A stretch of DNA of 64,000 bases from Zonotrichia leucophrys gambelii (Eukaryota > Chordata > Aves > Passeriformes > Passerellidae), in contig NC_088171.1 of the NCBI RefSeq assembly GCF_028769735.1, positions 64,594,216 to 64,658,215 of the forward strand, in the 5' to 3' direction. The translations under genes were made by a program, and so were the position numbers. Position 1 is the stretch's first letter. Each line of letters begins with the position of its first letter. Of this stretch, positions 53,466 through 62,231 are shown one piece after another. Below the pieces are notes generated by a model. That model worked only from the letters and a program-made list of their open reading frames with translations, made no database searches and was not told the DNA's origin.

Positions 53466-55730
53466 TAAGGTCAATTCTTATGTTTAACTGGGAACACAGG
53501 TCATTTAGTTGCTTAGTCTTAGCAACTAAATCCCTTAAGTAGCAATGGCTCTGAAACAGTGTTTAACACAGAAACACTGAAGAGACTTCATGCTATTAAT
53601 GTTTTAGACCAGCAACCAAGCTTCCAGAACTTGTCTTCTCTCCTTCAGAGGAAGGGAGGAGAAAAAAAAAAAAACCTACTCTGATCCAACTTAAAAGAAA
53701 CCCTTTGTGGCTTGCATTCAGTTGGAAGCCTTTGCTGAAACAAATGTTCATTTTAGCATGGATTTCTTAGACACCAGAATCTAGGGTGAAATGTGGTAAT
53801 TGACAACAAGGTTAAAAATGGCAAGATAAACATAACGATCATTGCTATCAGCAGTTACGTGACAGTGCTCCAAGGTCCTTTTTTTTTAAGCTAGTCAGCT
53901 TTTATTATTATCATTCATCTAAGCAATAACTCAAAAGCAGTCATACTTCCTGAAGCTAGTGGTGTGAATCCTGGAGGCTGAAGCATGCTGCTGCACTCCG
54001 CTCTTTTGAAGAACAGTTTTCTAGAAAAGGAGCCTACAGAGGGAGAACAGAAAGCTGTTACTTTCCTACGAGGACATAAAAGGATTGTTTCATTCTTTCA
54101 GAAGAAATTGGGCTACATACTTGTACTCAGTTCTTGGCCAGCTTGCTCCCTCCCCTCCTCATGGGGCAGCGCGTTACACACATTTGGCTGCTGCTCTCCG
54201 AGCGCCACAAGTGCTTTCATTCCAGTGAGGAGTTTGTGAAGCAGCTTGGGTGGGAAGGGACAGCAGCAGATTTAAACTTTGCTGACAAACCATTTAAGAA
54301 CATACTTTCTGTCTCTACAGGTTGCAGATCATGGGTAAGCTCTCACTTCCAAAACCAGAGCAATATGCATTTTTACCAAGTAAATATCATGCAGACAAAT
54401 CAGATGGTAACTATTTCAGAAAACCTGGCGTAAGTTCCGTTTACACAATGCTTTCCAAATGTTCCATATTTGCAGAATAAAGATAAAAACTCTGATCTTT
54501 GTAGTCTGAACTTGTCTGCTTAGTTTACTTTTCCTTTCTGGCCTAAATAGAACTTTTATGTATATGACTTCTGATTTAACACAGCAAACCTAAATAAATC
54601 CCAATGAAAAAACTGTCAGCTGACGAGGTTTGGCTCAGAATTTGGGGCTTCTAACACTTGAACTCTCTTTTCTCAAGTTGTTTTGAGATGCACTTGGGCT
54701 GGACTGAAAACAAATCCCATAAACTTCTTCCTTAAATTTTTACTGACTTAGTGAGAGAGAAATCCTTTCTCAAAGACACCTCATAAACTGTTTGTCATCA
54801 AATGCTGTTACAGTCAAGCACTGAGTTACCTTTTGTGCTGTGATCTGTTGATAGAATGTTTGAAGCAGTGCTTTCCCCAAGACTTCCACTAGCCACAGCA
54901 TGTTTTGAAAATCTGAAATGGCTTACTTCAACTTGCCTGCAATGATCTGTGTTTGTCTAGTAGGAAACATAAGGAAGTGAATGATTAATTACACTCTTCC
55001 CAGTAATTTAGAAGTGCTGATGAATGCCAGGAAAGATTGTAATGAGTACTGAAAAAACCCCAAAGGCAATACATTGGAAGCCTTATTGTTGCTTTCAACA
55101 GACACAAAATAATTAAGTTTGTTAATTAGACATCACCTTTCAAAAATAAGTAACAACAGGTACGTTTCATGCTGTCCATATTTTTGTGCAAAAATCACAA
55201 GCTGAGCACAGGCAACCGTAGCCAACAACTGCTCATCATCACAACCCAGCAGCTTAATCTCAAAATTAGCACTGTACACAGACATACACACAGATAATTT
55301 CTCTTCAGTAGTCATCTTTCAGTCTGTCATTCACTAAGCAGCTCTGTGCTTCAAGTGCATTCTGTGGTGAAACAAGCAGAAAACACTCTTGTGTTTCACT
55401 GTCATGCCAAACTAGGAGATCATGTAAGGTACTTGATTCTGTTACTGGGTTCATGTAATCTTTTGCACAGATCAGAAGGGAAAGTTGCCCATTTGGGAAA
55501 ATAAAACACACTACATAGTTCCTTCAACTATTTGGAAAGCATTCTAAGCTGTTAATTATGTACACCAGGAATTTGTACAGGATTGGTAAAGTTGAGGATT
55601 TTCTCTGAAATAACTCAAAGACATTTTGTTGCTCTACTCACGCTGTATTATTTTCAACATCATACTTTATATAATTAGTTAGCTTAGTAACTGTACAAGG
55701 TTTCATAGTTTTACTTAATCATGTGATTCT

Positions 55731-55926
55731 TTACTGTGAGGGTGGTGAGGCAGTGAACAGGTTGCCCAGAGAATCTGTGGGTGCCCCATCCCTGGCAGTG
55801 TTCAAGGCCAAGCTGGATGAGGCTTTGAGTAGCCTGGTCTAGTGAGAGGTGTCCCTGTCCACGGCAGCAGGCCTGGAATGAGAGAATCTTTAGGGTCCCC
55901 TTCCAACACAAACCTTTCTACGACCC
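55731..55926 (+). mobile_element. CR1 LINE 3'-end fragment
   Basis: Forward-oriented CR1 tail starting 'ttactgtgagggtggtgagg' and continuing 'aacaggttgcccagagaa'. It then reads 'tgtgggtgccccatccctgg', a segment like 'tgttcaaggccaagctggat', and finally 'ggtccccttccaacacaaac'. This is nearly the complete conserved CR1 3' module. The terminal ATTCTATG-type octamer repeats that normally close CR1 are degraded to 'ctttctacgaccc'. The element is 5'-truncated with no coding part. It is the least diverged CR1 piece in the window. Confidence 0.94.
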
Positions 55927-58445
55927 AACGTGGTTTGCAGATTTCCATGAATTTGAATGAACTGAGTTTTAGAGTTTATGCTTCAGAGAGCTAACAGGAA
56001 ACCACCACCCTAGCTCCCTCCCTCCCCCCATATATACACATTTTTATCTTTCTTATCCCTCTTGATTACTTACTACAGTGTTGTGGTTGAGGAACACATT
56101 CAGGTAAAAAGGGAGCCTGACATTATCAGGAAACAATTCTCTTTAGGAATTATCCAGTATCCATTCCTTTTTATTCTTTCATCCCGACTCTTCCCCTGCA
56201 CAGGATTGTCACTTTGAAGCAGCACCTTTAAGGGTAAGTTCCAGCATTTTCCTTAAGTAAAAAAAATAATGAAACCAACCAGCTGCAGTGTCAGAATAAA
56301 ATCCAAGCATAGTAACAAGCCATTTTCCCATTGCAGCATCTATGCTTGCTAAAAGAGGATACTGAAACCCAAAGCAAAGCACAAGGTATAAGTAGTGACA
56401 GAATATAGCAGGCAGATGTGTCGCTGCTCTCAATGTCTGCAAAGACGAGAGATTTTTTTAGGCTGCAGAGAAAGGAGATGAAGTGTTGTGCCTGCTGGTT
56501 TACACAGCAACATGCCACAGGGAAAAAAAACCCATCCAAACATCTGGGAGGCTACAAACACCAAGGCAGGGCTTGGCACGTATCAAAAGGACACACTAAA
56601 CAAAACTCCCAGAAAGATGTATGGAGACACTTCCAAGGCACTTTAGGGCAAGTGCCTTAGCCCTGTACAGGAGTCAGCAGCCATCCAAAGAGATCCTGGA
56701 CAGAGCACAGAGTGAGCAGGGATGCTGCCAGCCCAGGCCCCGTGGCAGAGGGATGGCAGAGGTGACCAAAGCAGCACAAAACACCAGCAGGGCACCCAGA
56801 GTGGAAGCACGGTTACGGGCTGTGTGCGCGTTCCTGTGCGAGCCCTTTCACGCACGCGGAGGCCACACGTGGCCAAATGTGGCAGTGCCTTGTGCTGCAC
56901 CTGCTGCAGAGCTCTCCCAGCCACAGAAGTGGGGCAAATTCCCATTATGCGCTCAGGGCACAGACCATGAAGCACATCTTTAACTGCCCCCCGAAACGCT
57001 TAACCCAGCCCGGGAGGTTGAAGAGGCAGATGCAAATTGTCTTCCCAGCCCCTCCAGCTTCAGCAGCAGTCTGGTACCAGTGTCCTTCCCTAGGGCACAT
57101 CCCTACGAGTTCCCCAGGGAACAAGGGGCTCTGCCTGAGCTGCAGCCCAGCAGGCAAACAAGGGCCACCCTCCCAGAGAGAACGAGCAGGGCAGCCAAGA
57201 GCAGGAGGAGCCAACAAGTGAGGGATCATTTGTAGCTGTCCCCTCCCCTTCTCAGCACTTAGATTTACACAGAGTGCTTGTTCTGCCCCAAAAGAGCACA
57301 AGTCACTTGTCAGAGCACCCTAAAGTCCCAATTAACAACCTTACCATACCCCTGTACAAGACAAGGTGGACCTTCAAGGCAGACACACCAACTTCATATC
57401 CACTGATCCTGATGAGGGAATTTAGCTGCCCTCACAACACATGGATGCTTCTGCTTTGTGAGAGACATGATCGATGGAATTGACTGAAGGATCCCCAAGA
57501 GGCATTCTGAATCCTCAGCCTGGACACTGGGGGAACAAGCAGGAGCAACCCACTGGGACCTGAGGCTCACACTGCTTACCTGCAAAGTGAATTCCAAAGG
57601 AGCATATCAAAGTTACGTGATGTTATAACCTTTGCTATGAGAAATCCTGCTGAAACTTTTATTAATGCAGAAAAAAAAAATCCTGAATTTCCTTTCTAAC
57701 ATGCTAGAGACAACTGTGTCCAAGCCCTAAGCAATGCTTCATGGCACATGAAGGACAGATTCACTTAAACTAATAGATAAGTAGTAGAATACTATTAAGT
57801 AGTAGTATTACTATTAAGTCACTTGATAATTATTCGAAATCAGATGATTGAGGAAGAGGCTTTATCTAGGAATAAAAGCTCAGCTGTTTTTTCCTCCAAC
57901 ACAAAACACTGCTGTAAGGATTCCAGCCTGGAAAAAAAACCCCTACGCAACAATAAATGTAGAAATGCGCCCAAAGATTTCCTAAGTCCATGCTGCAGGC
58001 ACTCAGGAGTAAATGTGATCACTACATATTATGTTGGCAACTATGTGATATTTACATTCACTTCAGTATGGCAAACTGTGGAACGTGATTAAATGGGAGA
58101 CAATACAGAGAGGGCCAGAAAGGCTGAAAGGGTTGGGAAAACAATAATGAAGAGAAAGCGTTAAAGTACTTTTTTGTTTAGTCAAAGAAAGAAGAAATGA
58201 GAGACAGTAATAGGTTTCCAAAGTGTAAAAAGTTGGGCTTTTAGACACTAAAAGATTGCATATGACCCTTTTTACACGTATTATCGCGAACACAATTTTC
58301 AATAGAGAGGATTGAGTTAAGTATTATGAGGAGAGCCTTTCCAGCTCTAGGTGTAATTACACAATAGAACCCAGGGGATCGTGGTAAACTCCTCGCTGGA
58401 GGGGCTTTAGTTAGAAACTCATCTGTCAAGAGAGCTTAAGTGCTG
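55927..58445. other. No gene recognised; GC-richer patch at 56.64-57.24 kb
   Basis: GC content rises between about 56640 and 57240, with some CpGs (gggctgtgtgcgcgttc, ttcacgcacgcggagg). Overlapping open frames of 82-120 codons occur on both strands and show no recognisable domain, as expected from a lack of stops. A partial tandem duplication lies at 57781-57818. No exon is supported. Confidence 0.45.
57781..57818. repeat. Imperfect 18-20 bp tandem duplication with hairpin potential
   Basis: gtagtagaatactattaa (57781-57798) is followed by the near copy gtagtagtattactattaag (57799-57818). Within the pair, aatacta (57788-57794) is the reverse complement of tagtatt (57803-57809), giving a short stem. 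A slippage product is the simplest explanation. Confidence 0.7.
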
Positions 58446-58976
58446 CCTAAAGGCTGGCGACGTACAGGCTGACCTCCTGAAGGGCACTGCAGGCTTGCCT
58501 TCGGCCGCGCTCCGCATCTCGCAGGGGTCAGGCCGGCGGTGACCGCCCGGCCCCTCACGGCCCCCACGCAGCACGGGCAGCGCGCACCCGCCGGAGCCCG
58601 CCCGTTCCGCTCGCGCCGGTGCTTGTCCCTGTGCCCCCGGCCCGAGCGGCCGCGCACCGCCGGATCCCAGCGACAGCCTCGGGGCCACCGACGAACAGGG
58701 GACGGCACACGGGGCGCTGCTCCCCGCTACCGTGCCGAGAGCGTAGGGAAAGGGTTAAAATAGCTAAAAATACCTACAAAAATGGGGGGGGGCGGGATTA
58801 TACTTCATCTAGGATTACCAGCAGGACATTGCACTGCAAGTGCCCGCTGCTGTACCGACAGCCCTCACAGCCGCGGCCTGCGGGGCAGCTCTGGGTGGGC
58901 GGCGGGAGCTGCGCGCCCCCTGGCGGCCGCGCCCGGCACCGGCAGGATCGCGGCCGAGACCCGCTGTGTGGAATGG

Positions 58977-59605
58977 CACGCGACCGGCCGCGAGACCCGG
59001 CGCGCGACAAGGCACGAGACCGGGCACGCGACAAGGCACGCGCACCTGAGCGCGACAAGGCACGAGACCAGCCACGAGATCCGGCCGCGCGACAGGCCGC
59101 GAGCTTCGCCCACGCGACAGGGCATGCGCACTTGCGCGAGAAGTACCACGCGACAGCGCACGTGCATTTGCACGTGTACCTGCGCGAGACATAGCACGCG
59201 AAACGTCACGCGCACCTGCGCGAGACAGGGCGCGCGATCCGGGCTCGCGACAAGGCGCGCGAGCCGCTGGCACGCGGCGAGGCGCGTGCACCTGCGCGAG
59301 ACATAGCACGCGAAAGTCGGCCGCGCGACAGGGCACGCGCACTTGCGCGAGACGCCGGCACGCGACAGGGCGCGAGATCCGAGCTCGCGACGAGGCTCGA
59401 GACCTTGGCACGCGACAAGGCATGTGCACCTGCACGAGGGATACCACGCGACAGGGCACGCGCAGCTGCGCGAGATGCCGGCACGCGACAAGGCACGTGC
59501 ACTGGCGCGAGGTATAGCGCGCGACAGGACGCGAGTCACGCGCACCGGCGCGAGACCCAAGCACGCAAGAGAGCGCGGGACAGGCCGCGCGCTGTTGGCA
59601 CAAGC
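58977..59605. repeat. CpG-rich minisatellite, basic unit about 36 bp
   Basis: Degenerate tandem array. The anchor cacgcga, or a close variant, recurs at 59111, 59147, 59195, 59271, 59307, 59359, 59409, 59445, 59482 and 59518. Spacings are 36, 48, 76, 36, 52, 50, 36, 37 and 36 bases. A typical unit reads cacgcgacagggcacgcgca, then cttgcgcgaga, then a short tail ending ccgg, atag or atac. The earlier part (58977-59110) is shorter-period and more scrambled, built of gcgacaaggcac and cacgagac blocks. The array is rich in CpG, GCGCAC half-sites, CACCTG and CACGTG. Few stop codons occur on either strand, which explains the long open frames of Arg/Ala/Asp or Ser/Arg/Ala composition. It is not called as coding. 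Confidence 0.9.
59159..59176. promoter_or_regulatory. Twin CACGTG E-box palindrome
   Basis: cacgtgca (59159-59166), tt, then tgcacgtg (59169-59176): an inverted repeat with a two-base centre and a canonical E-box at each end. A third CACGTG lies at 59494-59499. CACGTG is bound by USF, MYC/MAX and CLOCK/BMAL1-type factors. The arrangement is seen directly; occupancy is inferred. Confidence 0.4.
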
Positions 59606-59645
59606 GCAGTGGCCGCGGTGGCACGGGACAGCGCCCAACGGCCGC

Positions 59646-59716
59646 GGGCGGGGCCGGAGCGGCTGAGGCGGGGAGGCCGCAGTGACGCCCAGCACTGACC
59701 AGCCCGCCCCGCCCGC
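59646..59716. promoter_or_regulatory. GC-box (Sp1-type) cluster
   Basis: GGGCGGGGCC at 59646-59655 is a near-ideal Sp1 site. An opposite-strand pair occurs within cccgccccgcccgc (59703-59716). Between them lie a TGACGC CRE-like half site (59683-59688) and further CpGs. The cluster marks the right edge of the CpG island and is the most promoter-like segment of the window. No TATA box or initiator is convincing. Confidence 0.45.
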
Positions 59717-59790
59717 AGCCGCACTCAGCCGGCGTGGCCCGAGGGCGAGCCTTGCCGAGGAGGAGGAGGTGGTGAAGGAGTAAGCGAGCC

Positions 59791-61837
59791 CGTGACTTGC
59801 CACCTCCCAGAAGCAGGGCGGAGGGGAAGGGGAAAACACAGCTGACCTTAGAACCGGCTCTCTGCTGAGTCCAAACCCCGACGAAGGCGAGCAGGGGTGG
59901 TCAGAAGGGAAGCGAAGCATAACGGGCTGTGAGGTCAGAGGAGCAGACAAGGGGAAGATGCTGTGTAGGAACACGTAGAGGCAAACCTGGGATGGCTTCA
60001 ACTCCCACCCAGAAAGGGGGAATTAATTTGTTTTTGGAGCTGCGGCTGCAGCCTCAGCGGGATTTGCGCTATCCTGAGCTGCTGCTGCTTCTCCCAGGCA
60101 CAGGCTGGCACAGACCTTGACAAGACACACCACAAACCCCCCATGCCCATTCTTTTCCATTGGGAACCAACAGCCCAGTTCCTCCTCCCTGCTCCCAGAC
60201 CCATGAAAGCATGATTTTCAAACCATAGCCTGCTGCTGTAAACCTTTAATTTAACAAACTAAAATACTACAAGGTGTTACTATAATCTGTTGGGACCTGT
60301 TGCTGTAAAGTGATTTTGACAATATCAAAACACAAGGAAAGCTCATGTAGCAAAGTCAAAACTATGTAGTAGAAAATGAACTTAATCTGAAGCTTCAACT
60401 CTGTTTTTAATTTATATCTCATGATAATTGAAATTCAGTTTGGGCTCGTTTCTCATTTTCATTTAAAAGTTACACACATTTGAAAGCCGTCAGGTGCTTG
60501 TTTCTGCTCTAGAAGCATACCCACACTTGCCTGTGCTTTCTCCTCAGCAAAAATCAGCCCCATTGACCTTCTTCAGTGGTTTCAGCAGGTTGGTGCTTCC
60601 CCCACACACGCCAAGGTCACATCGTACAGGGTCAGTGATGTTACAGCTCCTTGTTTTCCATTAAGGAGTCCCATGGGGCCGGAGGCCTGGGCCTACCAGT
60701 ACTATTTTAGCATCATAATCATCATATCCGTGAGTGAGCACAGCTTCCCTGCAATTTAATTTACTGTTTAAACAAGCACAAACCTCACAGAATGTCTGCC
60801 CTCCAATTACTCTGGTGTCTCTGAACTACCTCTAATCTCTTCCTAAAAGAGATTCAAGGACAGCAGAATAAAGCAATACAAAAAGTTCTACTGATTTCCA
60901 AATCCCAACCACAGGAAGTCACTTAACTGAAAAAATAGCGACCTGTTACTAGCGCTACATGGAGAGAAAGGAACACATACACCCCCCAAGAAAAACCCAA
61001 ACACCAAACCTAAGTCTAACTGGTAGTGGGATCTTGCAGATTTACTGACTGAAGTCCCACTAATGTCAGTGTGACAGAGAAATGGCAGAGCTGTCTTGGC
61101 ATCAACTGCCCTACAGCATTCCTGAAGTTTTCCATAATCGAGCAAATAGCTGTCAACTTCTTACTGCTTAGAGACCTCAGCATTTTATAACAGAGATCCT
61201 GATTCCTGCAGAGTAGATTGAAGTCCCATTACAAGAGTCTTTCTTCTCTTATTTACATTTAGCATCACCTTCAGAAATCATCTCAGATCTCCAGAAGTCC
61301 ATGGATCATGGTTAAATACTTTCTCAGACACAAGTATACGCTTCAGAGCCTTGAAAACCTAGCGCAACTGGGCAGGCAGCCAGAGTCTGTCTTCAGACTT
61401 TTTTTGACTGGCATGACTTAACAGCATCCCTTTTATTTATTTATATGAGGTACTCTTGTGACAGAATGGGGAAGATATACACAGAGATGTTAAGTATCTG
61501 TTCAGCTCTTCCCCATCATCTGTATCATGCTGGCACAGTGCCTTGCAGAAAGCACTGGAGCCTATCCATTTGCATCCTTGGCTAGGAGTGGATTGCCAGG
61601 CAGGGTAGAACACACCGACAGTGCATTCCTGTATCCCTGCAAGCAAATCCTTGGCATGTCATGCATGCCACTCAGATATATTCAATTAGTGCATCAGTAT
61701 TTATGCCTGTGTACCTGAATCTGAACTGCAGACAGATGTGTGTAGTACTTACTGGAGCACCTCCCCCTGAGGAGGGGTGTAAACAGGGAGGTGACTGAAA
61801 TTATTTAAAAGTTCATACATGTCTCTGAGGCTGCTCA
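59791..61837. other. No gene recognised
   Basis: CpG density falls off by about 59960 and the sequence returns to AT-leaning non-coding texture. If transcription runs rightward from the island, this would be first-intron sequence. No exon, RNA gene or transposon is supported. Confidence 0.5.
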
Positions 61838-61843
61838 CTCAAG
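61838..61843. repeat. Target-site duplication, left copy
   Basis: CTCAAG immediately before the TG that starts the solo LTR. It is identical to the six bases following the LTR's terminal CA. Confidence 0.9.
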
Positions 61844-62225
61844 TGTCACAGACATCTTTTCATGAAAAATCCTTTCCTTAGGATTTTTCCTCCTGAGAAG
61901 CTGGGAAGCCTCAAGAACAAAATGTAAACAATGATTATCTGCTGCTGTGGAATGCAACAGGTGGATCTTTGATTGGCCCATCTTAGATGTTTATAATTAA
62001 TGGCCAATCACAGCTCAGCTGGCTCAGACAGAGAGTCCGAGACAGAGCCTTTGTTATCATTCTTTCTTTTCTATTCTTAGCCTAGCCTTCTGATGAAATC
62101 TTTTATTCTTTTAGCATAGTTTTAATGTGATATATATAATAAAATAATAAATCAACCCTTCTGAAACATGGAGTCAGATCCTTCGTCTCTTCCCTCATCC
62201 AGGAACCCCTGAGAACACGGTGACA
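61844..62225 (+). mobile_element. Solo LTR of an endogenous retrovirus (382 bp)
   Basis: The element begins TGTCACAGAC and ends CGGTGACA, giving the canonical TG...CA termini with short inverted ends (TGTCAC/GTGACA). It is bounded on both sides by the 6-bp duplication CTCAAG. Inside are a CCAAT box (62004-62008), an AT-rich stretch and two AATAAA polyadenylation signals (62138-62143 and 62146-62151), all fitting forward orientation. No gag, pol or env sequence and no second LTR are present, so it is a solo LTR left by LTR-LTR recombination. A 6-bp duplication is typical of class II (ERVK-like) elements. From memory it resembles an LTR family abundant in songbirds; the exact family name is not claimed. 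Confidence 0.93.
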
Positions 62226-62231
62226 CTCAAG
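62226..62231. repeat. Target-site duplication, right copy
   Basis: CTCAAG immediately after the terminal CA of the solo LTR, matching the left copy exactly. It confirms both LTR boundaries. Confidence 0.9.

Larger units (their letters stand above)
49896..55730. other. No gene recognised
   Basis: Non-coding sequence between the two CR1 tails. An A20 run lies at 51977-51996 and a perfect CArG sequence at 53456-53465. A polypyrimidine-like 'cccccttttttccctttccc' stretch occurs near 52964. No exon or RNA gene is supported. Confidence 0.5.
58446..59790. promoter_or_regulatory. CpG island, probable promoter region
   Basis: This is the only extended CpG-dense block in the window. The first 300 bases (58500-58740) carry roughly one CpG every 6-8 bases, and high density continues through the minisatellite to about 59770. 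GC boxes occur at 58789-58796, 59646-59655 and 59703-59716. An AT-rich break (about 58753-58783) separates the first part from the repeat. In birds and mammals such islands normally mark promoters. Direction is unresolved. The GC-box cluster near 59.65-59.72 kb followed by a donor-like gtaagc at 59780 suggests rightward transcription, but leftward or bidirectional activity is equally possible. No gene can be assigned. Confidence 0.65.

Noticed and set aside
56621..57301. Overlapping 82-120-codon frames on both strands as a gene
   Set aside because: The GC-richer segment lacks stops in several frames at once; no protein family is recognisable and no good splice or promoter structure is visible.
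59100..59560. Array of full NRF1 sites
   Set aside because: GCGCA and TGCGC half-sites are abundant, but they are spaced by three or more bases rather than in the contiguous TGCGCATGCGCA-type arrangement, so full consensus sites are not present.
58977..59605. CRISPR-like array
   Set aside because: Repeats are degenerate and contiguous, with no unique spacers of constant length, and the genome is vertebrate.
58815..59624. 269-codon Ser/Arg/Ala/Cys-rich open frame as a real protein
   Set aside because: It is the minus-strand reading of the CpG minisatellite; alternative frames on both strands are also open, as expected when stop codons are compositionally excluded.
61844..62225. Full-length endogenous retrovirus
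   Set aside because: Target-site duplications bracket a single 382-bp LTR, leaving no room for internal genes.
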